Shown here piece by piece: positions 42,321 to 50,758 of a stretch of 64,000 nucleotides of DNA. How positions within the stretch are numbered: position 1 is the stretch's first letter; each line of letters starts with the position of its first letter. Below the pieces are notes generated by a model, which saw nothing but the letters and a program-made list of their open reading frames with translations, did not search any database and was not told the origin of the DNA. The translations under genes were made by a program, and so were the position numbers. Where the stretch lies: contig CACZFI010000001.1 of assembly GCA_902780405.1 (NCBI GenBank), forward strand, positions 248,001 through 312,000, given 5' to 3'. Origin of the DNA: an uncultured Lachnospiraceae bacterium. GTDB lineage: Bacteria; Bacillota; Clostridia; Lachnospirales; Lachnospiraceae.

Positions 42321-44456
42321 ATGTCGGCTATCACCAATCATCATGAAGACCTTGTGTTTGGACTGGATATCGGTACCAGAAGTATCGTCGGAACCGTAGG
42401 ATATCGTGACAAAAACAAATTCAATGTGGTAGCCATGTCTGTAAAGTTTCACGAGTCCAGGTCCATGATCGATGGACAGATCCACGACATTGTACAGGTA
42501 AGCAAAACCATATCCGAAGTGAAGGAAGAACTTGAAGCCAAACTCGAAGGCGTGAAGCTTTCAGAGGTTTGCATTGCTGCGGCCGGACGCGTACTCCGTA
42601 CAGAGGTGGGACGTGGTGAGTTTTCCTTTAACGAGTCTACAAAGATCAACCAGGAACACATCCACAGCATCGATTTGATCGGTATTGAGGATGCACATGA
42701 CAAACTGAGAAAAGAACTTGAGGACGAAGACGAAACCACCAAGTTTTACTGTGTCGGTTACACGGTCATCAAGTATTACTTAAACGATATCGAGATTTCG
42801 AATCTTGAAGGACACAAGGGCAGCCATATCGCAGCGGATGTACTTGCGACCTTTCTTCCCGAAGAAGTGGTTACAAGTCTTTATTCCGCAGTGGAGATGG
42901 CCGGTCTCTATGTTGCGAATCTTACATTGGAGCCGATCGCGGCGATCAATGTAGCCATTCCCGAGCGTTACCGTATGCTGAATATCGCCTTGATCGATAT
43001 CGGTGCCGGTACATCGGATATCTGTATTACGAACGACGGCAGCATCATCGGTTACGGTATGATTCCCTCCGCGGGAGATGAACTGACTGAGATCCTCGTG
43101 AAGAAATATCTGATTGACTTTGATACGGCAGAAATGCTGAAAACCGTCGATCCTGCGAAAAAGCAGATATCCTACAAGGATATCATGGGAATCGCACACA
43201 AGATCACACCGGCAGAGATCATGCAGAATCTCGAAGAGGCGAAGGCACAGATCGCAGGCAAGATTGCCGAGAAGATCATTGAGTTAAACGGTGGCGAGAC
43301 GGTTTCCGCAGCCTTTGTGGTAGGCGGAGGCGGTAAGCTTGAAGGTTTTATCAAATTGTTGTCCGAAGGCCTTTCACTTCCGGAGGAGCGTGTTGCGCTT
43401 CGCGGTGCCGAAGTGATGAACGATATCAACTTTGAGGTGGAAAATTTCAAGAAGGACGCGCTTTACGTGACGCCCATCGGTATCTGCCTCAGTTATTATG
43501 ACTCCAAGAACAACTTCATTTTCGCCATAGTGAACGGCGAACGTGTGAAGTTATACAACAATGATAAACTCACGGTCTTTGATGCAGCACTTGCATACGG
43601 ACTTACCAATGAAGATCTTTTCCCCAAGCGTGGGGCGGATGTCACCTTCAAGATCAACGGTAAGACGCGCATCGTGCGCGGTACGCAGGGCGAGGCGGCC
43701 GTGATTCAAAAGAACGGCGAAGACGCCGGTATGAATACGCACATCGAAGCGGATGATGTGATCTCGATCACACCCTCCACAGTCGGAGAGGATGCACATC
43801 CCGTGATCTCATCACTTCCCGAGTATGACGGTAAGCTCACATTTACCGTGAACGGTGATCAAGCCGAGTATCCGAAATTTGCGGTTGTCGGAAATCTACC
43901 CGTGCTCGAAAGCTATGAGATCAAAGACGGCGACAGGATTGAGATGCAGTCTTTTTATACCGTGCGCCAGCTTCTCACCTATATGGATATCTCGGGAGTT
44001 GATTCCGTACAGGTGAATCATCAGGATGCTACGCTTGATACGAAGATTTTCAATAATTTTACCGTAGATTTTACTTATGGTGACCGGATGATCACAACGG
44101 ATGAGACGGTTCCGGAAGAAACGGAAGATGTCAGGGAAACCGAAGAAACGCCTGCGATTGTAAAGCCGGAGAAAAAGCCCGAGGTTTCTTCGCCTCCTTC
44201 ACCCGCGGCCGAAGAAAAGAAGGCGGATGACGAGAAGGCGGATACCGCCACGGATCTTACCATCATCTTGAACAAGAAACCTTTGACACTTACCGGAAAG
44301 CCGGAATACCGCTTCGTAGACATATTTGACTTCTTTGATTTTGACCTTACCACCGTCCAGGGTAAGCATCTTGTTACGGATGTGGACGGACATAAGGCCG
44401 ATTATACGGAACTGTTGTCCGAGGGTGCAGTCGTTGATATCTTTTGGGAGAAATAA
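42321..44456 (+). CDS. FtsA/PilM-like actin-fold ATPase with C-terminal beta-grasp-like repeats
   Basis: 711 residues. Residues about 1-390 are an FtsA-type actin fold: phosphate-1 loop FGLDIGTRSIVGTVGY (about 13-28), the SHS2-like insert (KLSEVCIAAAGRVLRTEVG), LIDIGAGTSDICI (phosphate 2) and FVVGGGGKLEGF (adenosine). FtsA family members link FtsZ or pilus machinery to the membrane. Past the actin core are beta-rich segments (about 435-590) that look like two ubiquitin-like/beta-grasp units (VTFKINGKTRIVRG; LTFTVNGDQAEYPK), an acidic Pro/Glu/Lys linker (about 595-645) and a last unit of about 65 residues. There is no amphipathic FtsA-type C-terminal helix. Start at ATG 42321 behind GGAGG. It is probably co-transcribed with the following diguanylate cyclase gene. 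Function inferred only at family level. Confidence 0.75.
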   Translation: MSAITNHHEDLVFGLDIGTRSIVGTVGYRDKNKFNVVAMSVKFHESRSMIDGQIHDIVQVSKTISEVKEELEAKLEGVKLSEVCIAAAGRVLRTEVGRGEFSFNESTKINQEHIHSIDLIGIEDAHDKLRKELEDEDETTKFYCVGYTVIKYYLNDIEISNLEGHKGSHIAADVLATFLPEEVVTSLYSAVEMAGLYVANLTLEPIAAINVAIPERYRMLNIALIDIGAGTSDICITNDGSIIGYGMIPSAGDELTEILVKKYLIDFDTAEMLKTVDPAKKQISYKDIMGIAHKITPAEIMQNLEEAKAQIAGKIAEKIIELNGGETVSAAFVVGGGGKLEGFIKLLSEGLSLPEERVALRGAEVMNDINFEVENFKKDALYVTPIGICLSYYDSKNNFIFAIVNGERVKLYNNDKLTVFDAALAYGLTNEDLFPKRGADVTFKINGKTRIVRGTQGEAAVIQKNGEDAGMNTHIEADDVISITPSTVGEDAHPVISSLPEYDGKLTFTVNGDQAEYPKFAVVGNLPVLESYEIKDGDRIEMQSFYTVRQLLTYMDISGVDSVQVNHQDATLDTKIFNNFTVDFTYGDRMITTDETVPEETEDVRETEETPAIVKPEKKPEVSSPPSPAAEEKKADDEKADTATDLTIILNKKPLTLTGKPEYRFVDIFDFFDFDLTTVQGKHLVTDVDGHKADYTELLSEGAVVDIFWEK

Positions 44457-44459
44457 TCC

Positions 44460-46172
44460 ATGCATGATTATACGCGCGACAAATTAAAGAATTATACGAT
44501 ATTCCAGAAGATCATCGATGTGTTTATGGTTGTTTCGGTGATCTGTGTGAAGGCGATGAAGCTTGGTGAGAACTTCCCTACGCCTTCGTTTGTCGTGGTT
44601 CTTTCTCTCACCGCAGGCTATGCCGTGTTTGAGAGCATCATGGTTGCACTTCATTTCTTCGGAAAGATGTCACTGTTTAACAAAACCAAGCTGGTTCATT
44701 TGATCTGTTTGTGCACTTCACTTGCGATTGTACCTTACGATTCCATGCTCGTGGCACTATTTATGATCGAGATCATGATCGTGTCTCTCGAGTATATATT
44801 TGTAGACAGTTCGCTCGACAAATCCACGATCGTTGTACGTGATTTCATCGCGATAATTCCCGTGGTGATCGCAACGGTGTTTTCGTGGAACAATATGCCG
44901 GAAAAAGCATACTTTTGCTTCGTACTGATTCTGGTTGTCCTGGCTGTTTCGGTACTGATGATCCAAAAGTGGATCGTGATGGTGACGGACGGATACGAGC
45001 ATTATGTGTCCGAACTCAAAATGAAGAACGACAAGATCGTGTCCGACAACATCAAGATGGAAGAATACCAGGAGAGAGTCCGTCAGGTAAATGAGCAGAT
45101 CAACTATCAGAAGATTGAGATCAACAAGGCTTTAAACGACCTTGAACAGGTGAACATCGAAAGTCTTTCCCATATCGACATCATGAAATACATGGGATCC
45201 ACGTTCGACATCACCAAGTGCATCAGAATCATCTTAGACAAGGTGATGGAGATCAAGCAGCCGAAGCTGTGCGCTGTCTTTGTCGAAAAAGGCGAATATA
45301 AGAACAAGTACGACACCATCGATGTAAGAACCGGATATACCACAATGGAGCACAGGGTTCGGCGCGATTTTGAAAGTATCTATAAGAATTTCAAATCAAG
45401 ATATCATGAGTCCAAGGTATTTACAGGATCCGCACTTGAGATTTTTCCTTTTATCGGAGACGCGGATATCAACTCTGTGGCCCTGGTTCCGATCATGGAT
45501 GCCGACCGTCAGTACGGACTGATGCTGATCGCATCCAATGACAAGGATTACTTTGAAAGCGGCCTTCAGTATTTTGAGGCTACGATGGTAGAGTTTGATG
45601 TATCCGTGAAGAATACCAAACTCTATATCCAGATGGAAGATATGGCAAGACGTGACGGACTTACGGGTATCTACAACCGTCTGTTCTTTAACCAGCTGAT
45701 TGCCGAGACCATCAGCAATGTAATAGAACATCACATGCCGCTCTCGGTGGCACTTTTCGATATTGATAAATTCAAACATGTAAATGACACTTACGGCCAC
45801 CTGGCCGGAGATGAAGTGATCAAGATGGTTGCCAAGCTGGCAGAGCAGTATGCAGAGGAACACGGCGGCTTTGCGGCGCGGTACGGCGGCGAGGAGTTTC
45901 TTGTGATCCTTCCGGATTACGATGAGACTGCGGCTCTTCCCATTCTTGAGAAGATGCATGAGGAGATCAAGAAAACTGTTGTTAAAACAGACGGACATGA
46001 GATCCGCATCAATTGCTGTATCGGACTTACTTCATATCCGAATCTCTGCAGCAATACCTCGCTTCTCGTAAGCAGAGCCGATCGCGCAATGTATTACGGC
46101 AAGAAGCATGGACGCGGACGTCTTACGGTGGACAGTCCCGATCTTGATCGTATGTTGGATGAGAAATCTTAA
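44460..46172 (+). CDS. Membrane diguanylate cyclase (GGDEF) with GAF-like domain
   Basis: 570 residues: about six membrane segments (15-170), a coiled-coil region (about 178-235), a GAF-like sensor (about 240-390) and a C-terminal GGDEF domain (about 395-565). The catalytic motif is intact as RYGGEEFLVILP near residue 475, and DIDKFKHVNDTYGHLAGDEV supplies the metal and substrate contacts. No RxxD inhibitory site is obvious five residues before the motif. It should make c-di-GMP from GTP at the membrane. Three bases separate it from the FtsA-like gene, suggesting a common transcript. Confidence 0.92.
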   Translation: MHDYTRDKLKNYTIFQKIIDVFMVVSVICVKAMKLGENFPTPSFVVVLSLTAGYAVFESIMVALHFFGKMSLFNKTKLVHLICLCTSLAIVPYDSMLVALFMIEIMIVSLEYIFVDSSLDKSTIVVRDFIAIIPVVIATVFSWNNMPEKAYFCFVLILVVLAVSVLMIQKWIVMVTDGYEHYVSELKMKNDKIVSDNIKMEEYQERVRQVNEQINYQKIEINKALNDLEQVNIESLSHIDIMKYMGSTFDITKCIRIILDKVMEIKQPKLCAVFVEKGEYKNKYDTIDVRTGYTTMEHRVRRDFESIYKNFKSRYHESKVFTGSALEIFPFIGDADINSVALVPIMDADRQYGLMLIASNDKDYFESGLQYFEATMVEFDVSVKNTKLYIQMEDMARRDGLTGIYNRLFFNQLIAETISNVIEHHMPLSVALFDIDKFKHVNDTYGHLAGDEVIKMVAKLAEQYAEEHGGFAARYGGEEFLVILPDYDETAALPILEKMHEEIKKTVVKTDGHEIRINCCIGLTSYPNLCSNTSLLVSRADRAMYYGKKHGRGRLTVDSPDLDRMLDEKS

Positions 46173-46190
46173 ATCAAAGGAGAAGGTTTT

Positions 46191-47198
46191 GTGAAGTTCA
46201 TAGACAGAATCAAAGAAAGAGCAAAACAGGATAAAAAGACCATTGTACTCCCCGAAACAGCGGACATGCGTACGCTTGTCGCTGCGGATAAGATTTTATC
46301 CGAGGGGATTGCCGACATTATCTTGGTCGGTGACAAGAAGGAAATCAAGAAGCGCGCAGACAAGCTGGATCTTTCCGGCGCAAAGTTTGTGGATCCCTAC
46401 GACTGCGACAAATTAAACGACTATGTTTCTCTTTTGGTCGAACTCCGAAAGAGCAAGGGCATGACGCCGGAGAAGGCAAAGGAGCTGCTTCTTACCAATG
46501 TCCTTTATTTCGGATGCATCATGGTAAAGGCCGGAGATGCCGACGGTATGGTTGCCGGTGCGGTAAATTCCTCCGCCAATGTACTCCGTGCCGCTTTGCA
46601 GATCTTAAAAACAGCCCCCGGAACCAAGCTGGTATCCGCATTTTTCCTGGTGGTTGTTCCCGATTGTGATATGGGTGCGGACGGTACCTTTATCTTCTCG
46701 GATGCCGGTTTGAATCAGGAGCCGAATTCCGAGGAACTTGCGGCAATTGCTGAAAGTTCTGCGGAGTCCTTCCGCTTACTCGTGGAAAAAGAGCCCATCG
46801 TAGCTATGCTTTCACACTCCACCAAGGGAAGTGCAAAGCATCCTGACGTGGACAAGGTTGTTGAGGCGACCAAGCTGATCAATGCCGAGCGTCCGGATAT
46901 TCTCTGCGACGGAGAATTACAGGCCGATGCAGCCATTGTGCCCGAGGTTGCGGCATCCAAGGCGCCCGGAAGCAAGGTTGCCGGTCACGCCAATGTGCTT
47001 GTGTTCCCGGACTTAGACGCCGGAAACAACGGCTACAAGCTTGTACAGCGTCTTGCCAAGGCTGACGCTTACGGACCTGTGACACAGGGTATTGCGAAAC
47101 CCGTGAACGACCTGTCGAGAGGCTGTTCTGCGGAAGATATCGTCGGCGTGGTTGCGATCACGGCAATCCAGGCACAGGCGAATCAAAGAAACGAATAG
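46191..47198 (+). CDS. pta: Phosphate acetyltransferase
   Basis: Converts acetyl-CoA and phosphate to acetyl phosphate. 335 residues, the short Pta form, with KTIVLPETADMRTL at the N-terminus, ADGMVAGAVNSSANVLRAAL, MLSHSTKGSAKHPDVDKV and VFPDLDAGNNGYKLVQRLA. Start codon is GTG 46191, with AAAGGAGAAGG upstream. Works with ackA, 12 bases downstream, to make ATP and acetate. Confidence 0.97.
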   Translation: MKFIDRIKERAKQDKKTIVLPETADMRTLVAADKILSEGIADIILVGDKKEIKKRADKLDLSGAKFVDPYDCDKLNDYVSLLVELRKSKGMTPEKAKELLLTNVLYFGCIMVKAGDADGMVAGAVNSSANVLRAALQILKTAPGTKLVSAFFLVVVPDCDMGADGTFIFSDAGLNQEPNSEELAAIAESSAESFRLLVEKEPIVAMLSHSTKGSAKHPDVDKVVEATKLINAERPDILCDGELQADAAIVPEVAASKAPGSKVAGHANVLVFPDLDAGNNGYKLVQRLAKADAYGPVTQGIAKPVNDLSRGCSAEDIVGVVAITAIQAQANQRNE

Positions 47199-47210
47199 GA
47201 GAAGATCACG

Positions 47211-48401
47211 ATGAAAATATTGGTTATCAATTGCGGAAGTTCTTCGCTGAAATATCAGCTGATCGATTCCGAGACCGAAGGCGTGCTTGCCAAGGGACTT
47301 TGTGAGAGAATCGGTATTGACGGTGCATTGACACATCAGGCAGGAGCACATGAAAAGAAGACTTATCAGCTTTCCATGCCGGATCATGATGCAGCCGTAT
47401 CCTACGTACTTGAGAAACTCTGTGATAATGAGGTCGGAGCAATCGCATCCTTAGATGAGATTGCCGCTGTCGGACACAGAGTGGTACATGGTGGTGAAAA
47501 GTTCTCATCTTCCGTACTGATCGACGATCAGGTGCTTGAAGGCATTCGTTCCGTGAGCGATCTTGCACCGCTTCATAATCCCGCGAATCTGATCGGTATC
47601 GAGGCCTGCTCCAAGCTGATGCCCGGTGTACCTCAGGTTGCAGTATTTGATACCGCTTTTCATCAGACGATGCCTGAGTGCGCATACATTTACGGTGTTC
47701 CTTACGAGTATTATGAGAAGTACGGTGTACGCCGCTACGGCTTCCACGGTACCAGCCACAGCTTTGTATCCAAACGTATGGCAGAGATTCTTGGACGTCC
47801 CATCGAAGATACGAAGATCATTGTATGCCATCTTGGCAACGGTTCTTCCATCTGCGCCGTACAGGGCGGTAAGTCCGTAGATACGACCATGGGATTTACA
47901 CCGCTTGCCGGACTTTCCATGGGAACCAGAAGCGGAGATATCGATCCTGCCATTATTGAGTATATTGCCGACAAGGAAGGCAAGTCACTTGCAGAAGTGA
48001 TGAAGGTCTTAAATAAATCATCCGGTATGCTGGGTGTGTCCGGTGTTTCCAGTGATTTCAGAGACTTAGAAGCGGGTATGAAAGACGGTAACGACAGATG
48101 CCGCATCGCGATGGAACTCTTTGCTTATCAGACAGCAAAATTCATCGGTGCTTATGCGGCTGCCATGAACGGCGTGGACGCCATCTGCTTTACGGCAGGT
48201 GTGGGAGAGAATCAAGCTGCCATCCGTAAGATGTGCATCGATCGCCTGTCCTTCCTCGGAATCACCCTCGATGAGGCTGCGAACGCAAAGCGCGGAGAGG
48301 AGATTCGAATCTCCACGGAAGATTCCCGTGTGGATGTATGGATCGTTCCTACCAATGAAGAACTCGCAATTGCAAGGGAAACGCTTGCATTTGTCGGATA
48401 A
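47211..48401 (+). CDS. ackA: Acetate kinase
   Basis: Transfers phosphate from acetyl phosphate to ADP. 396 residues with the ASKHA signature ILVINCGSSSLKYQLIDSE (residues 3-21), VGHRVVHGGEKF, FDTAFHQTMP, RYGFHGTSH and the phosphate loop HLGNGSSICAV. GAGAAG precedes the ATG. The 3' end contains a promoter-like site and is followed by a terminator that sits in the leader of the next operon. Confidence 0.98.
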   Translation: MKILVINCGSSSLKYQLIDSETEGVLAKGLCERIGIDGALTHQAGAHEKKTYQLSMPDHDAAVSYVLEKLCDNEVGAIASLDEIAAVGHRVVHGGEKFSSSVLIDDQVLEGIRSVSDLAPLHNPANLIGIEACSKLMPGVPQVAVFDTAFHQTMPECAYIYGVPYEYYEKYGVRRYGFHGTSHSFVSKRMAEILGRPIEDTKIIVCHLGNGSSICAVQGGKSVDTTMGFTPLAGLSMGTRSGDIDPAIIEYIADKEGKSLAEVMKVLNKSSGMLGVSGVSSDFRDLEAGMKDGNDRCRIAMELFAYQTAKFIGAYAAAMNGVDAICFTAGVGENQAAIRKMCIDRLSFLGITLDEAANAKRGEEIRISTEDSRVDVWIVPTNEELAIARETLAFVG

Positions 48402-48413
48402 ATGTGTTATATT
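48385..48413 (+). promoter_or_regulatory. Candidate promoter of the rimP-nusA-infB operon
   Basis: TTGCAT at 48385-48390 and TATATT at 48408-48413 with a 17-base spacer, straddling the ackA stop. The predicted start, near 48420, lies about 20 bases before a terminator hairpin. Confidence 0.6.
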
Positions 48414-48440
48414 ATCTAAGGCTTAAATATGATGACATGA

Positions 48441-48469
48441 AGAGTGGGTTGTTGCAACCCACTCTTTTT
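48441..48469 (+). terminator. Terminator or attenuator before rimP
   Basis: Perfect 10-bp stem AGAGTGGGTT / AACCCACTCT, loop GTTGC, then TTTT. It lies between the promoter candidate and the rimP start with no room for another promoter downstream, so it probably acts both as the ackA terminator and as a leader attenuator. Confidence 0.85.
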
Positions 48470-48494
48470 AACTGTATGAGGAAGGTGTGATCAA

Positions 48495-48953
48495 ATGAAA
48501 AAAACAGAGATTGAAGCGCACTGCACGGAGCTTGTAACTCCGATCATCGAGGCGGGCGGTTTCGATCTGTGGGACGTGGAGTACGTGAAAGAAGGACAGG
48601 ATTATTATCTTCGCGTCTACGCAGACAAGGAAGGCGGAATCGAGATCGATGACTGTGTTGCGATAAGCAGGGCTTTGGAGGCGAAGCTCGATGAGGCGGA
48701 CCGCATGAAGGATCCTTACATCTTGGAGGTGAGTTCACCGGGGCTTACAAGAGCCTTAAAGAAGGACAAAGAGTTTTCCCGCTGCATCGGCAGACCTGTT
48801 GATATCAAACTTTACAAACAGGTCGATGGAAGCAAGGAATACACGGGTAATCTTTCGGCTTTTACCGAAGATACCCTTACCATAGATTGCGAGGGTAACC
48901 CCCTTACATTTGAACGACAGAATATATCAAGCGTGAGACTTGCGTTTGTATAA
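48495..48953 (+). CDS. rimP: Ribosome maturation factor RimP
   Basis: 30S assembly factor, 152 residues. The N-terminal domain has VTPIIEAGGFDLWDVEYVKEG-type sequence and RVYADKEGGIEIDDC; YILEVSSPGLTRALK and the C-terminal SH3-like domain (DIKLYKQVDG onward) follow. First gene of the nusA-infB operon, as in other Firmicutes. Ribosome site GAGGAAGGTG. Confidence 0.95.
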   Translation: MKKTEIEAHCTELVTPIIEAGGFDLWDVEYVKEGQDYYLRVYADKEGGIEIDDCVAISRALEAKLDEADRMKDPYILEVSSPGLTRALKKDKEFSRCIGRPVDIKLYKQVDGSKEYTGNLSAFTEDTLTIDCEGNPLTFERQNISSVRLAFV

Positions 48954-48970
48954 AAGATTGGAGGAAAAAA

Positions 48971-50158
48971 ATGTCAGAAATCATTGACGCATTAAACCAG
49001 CTCGAAAAAGAGAAGAACATCAGCAAAGAAGTGATCATGGACGCCATCGAGAAGTCCCTTGTGTCCGCATGTGAGAAGGATTTCGGCAAGGATGCCGTGA
49101 TCGAAGTTTCCATGGACAGAGAGACCGGAGATCTTTCCGTATTCCAGTGCAAGACCGTAGTGGAAGATGATGACGTGATGGATGATTCCACGGAGATTTC
49201 ACTGACACAGGCGAAGGCGATGGACAAGAATGCACAGCTTGAGGATACCGTGAAGATTGAAGTGCATTCCAAGGAATTCGGCCGTATCGCTGCACAGAAG
49301 GCCAGAAGCATCATTGTTCAGGCCATCAAGGAAAGCGAGAGAGACGCCATCTTCAATCGTTTTGTATGCAAGGAAAAGGATATCATCACCGGTGTGGTTC
49401 AGCGTTTTATCGGCAACAACATCAGCGTATCCTTAGACGACAGAACCGATACGGTTCTTTCTGAAAATGAGCAGGTCAAAGGCGAGCACTACAGAATCGG
49501 CGACAGAATCAAGCTCTATGTGGTTGAAGTTAAGAAGAACACCAAGGGATTCCGTATCCTTGTTTCAAGAACACATCCGGAGCTTATAAGAAAACTTTTC
49601 GAGCGTGAGATTGCCGAGATCGCCGAGGGTACAGTTGAGATTATGAGTATCGCCCGTGAGGCAGGTTCCCGTACCAAGATCGCGGTTCGTTCCAACGATC
49701 CCAACGTAGATCCGGTAGGTGCATGTGTCGGTCTCGCAGGAAACCGTGTCAATACCATCGTGGACGACTTGAAGGGTGAGAAGATCGATATCATCAATTA
49801 TGATGATGATCCCGCAGTATATATCAAGAACGCCTTAAGCCCCTCCGACGTACTTTGGGTGAAGGTGGATGAGGATGAGAAGGCAGCGAAGGTTGTCGTT
49901 CCAGAAGATCAGTTATCCCTTGCAATCGGTAAGGAAGGTCAGAATGCAAGACTTGCGGTTCGCCTAACCGGATACAAGATCGATATCAAGAGTGAGTCTC
50001 AGGCCAAGGCTTTAGATATCGGATACAGTGACTATGACGAAGACTATAACGAAGAGTATGATGAGGACTACGATGATTACGAAGAAGGTGATTATGAAGA
50101 GTCCTATGACGAGTATGAGGAAGAAGTATCTGACGAGGAAGCGTCTGAAGAAGCATAA
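48971..50158 (+). CDS. nusA: Transcription termination/antitermination factor NusA
   Basis: RNA-polymerase-binding factor controlling pausing and termination. 395 residues: N-terminal domain (about 1-125), S1 domain (about 135-200, DIITGVVQRFIGNNISV), KH1 and KH2 (about 200-345; GACVGLAGNRVNTIV and LAIGKEGQNARLAVRLTG). The last 47 or so residues form a tail made almost entirely of Asp, Glu, Tyr and Ser. GGAGG ribosome site. Sits second in the operon, behind a leader terminator that it may itself act on. Confidence 0.97.
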   Translation: MSEIIDALNQLEKEKNISKEVIMDAIEKSLVSACEKDFGKDAVIEVSMDRETGDLSVFQCKTVVEDDDVMDDSTEISLTQAKAMDKNAQLEDTVKIEVHSKEFGRIAAQKARSIIVQAIKESERDAIFNRFVCKEKDIITGVVQRFIGNNISVSLDDRTDTVLSENEQVKGEHYRIGDRIKLYVVEVKKNTKGFRILVSRTHPELIRKLFEREIAEIAEGTVEIMSIAREAGSRTKIAVRSNDPNVDPVGACVGLAGNRVNTIVDDLKGEKIDIINYDDDPAVYIKNALSPSDVLWVKVDEDEKAAKVVVPEDQLSLAIGKEGQNARLAVRLTGYKIDIKSESQAKALDIGYSDYDEDYNEEYDEDYDDYEEGDYEESYDEYEEEVSDEEASEEA

Positions 50159-50181
50159 TTTGCCTTAAGGAGGCGTAACGT

Positions 50182-50454
50182 ATGGACAAGAAACGTCCGG
50201 AACGTACCTGTGTGGGATGCAGGCAGACAGGAACCAAAAAAGAATTGATACGTGTGGTCAAGACACCGGACGGCAATGTTACGGTTGACCGAAACAACAA
50301 GACATCGGGCAGAGGCGCATACCTTTGCATGGATCCTGAATGTTTGAAAAAGGCCAGAAAGAATAAGGGCCTGGAACGATCACTGAAATGTCAGATCACT
50401 CCCGAACTTTATGACATGCTGGAAGGGGTGTTTCAAAATGCCGGTACCGAATAG
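50182..50454 (+). CDS. ylxR: YlxR (DUF448/RnpM-like) RNA-binding protein
   Basis: 90-residue basic protein with the family signature RTCVGCRQTGTKKELIRVV (residues 8-26) and SGRGAYLC. Members lie between nusA and infB across Firmicutes; a B. subtilis homologue has been reported to bind RNase P RNA. AAGGAGG ribosome site. Its end overlaps ylxQ by 17 bases. Confidence 0.93.
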   Translation: MDKKRPERTCVGCRQTGTKKELIRVVKTPDGNVTVDRNNKTSGRGAYLCMDPECLKKARKNKGLERSLKCQITPELYDMLEGVFQNAGTE

Positions 50455-50758
50455 GGTGTATTCCATGATGTCACTTGCAGCAAAAGCAGGAAAGATTGCA
50501 AGCGGCGGCTTTATGACGGAAAATTCCGTCACCGGAGGCAAGGCATACCTTGTGGTGATCGCTGAGGATGCATCGGAAAATACACAGGAAAAATTCAGGA
50601 ACAAATGCTCATACTATGAAGTTCCCTGTATCGTGTACGGGGACGGGGCAAGCCTCGGACATGCCATCGGCAAGGAAAGTCGTATGACACTTGCTGTGAC
50701 AGATCCGGGATTTGCTGATCAGATAACGAAACTTATCAATCGGAGGTGCAATGAATGA
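50438..50758 (+). CDS. ylxQ: YlxQ, L7Ae-family RNA-binding protein
   Basis: 106-residue L7Ae/L30e-type protein thought to bind kink-turn [18 protein letters not shown] at the N-terminus and the [16 protein letters not shown] helix-loop are the recognisable parts. Start at ATG 50438 behind GGAAGGGG, inside ylxR; the longer frame from 50411 is unlikely. Overlaps infB by four bases (ATGA). Confidence 0.92.
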   Translation: MPVPNRVYSMMSLAAKAGKIASGGFMTENSVTGGKAYLVVIAEDASENTQEKFRNKCSYYEVPCIVYGDGASLGHAIGKESRMTLAVTDPGFADQITKLINRRCNE

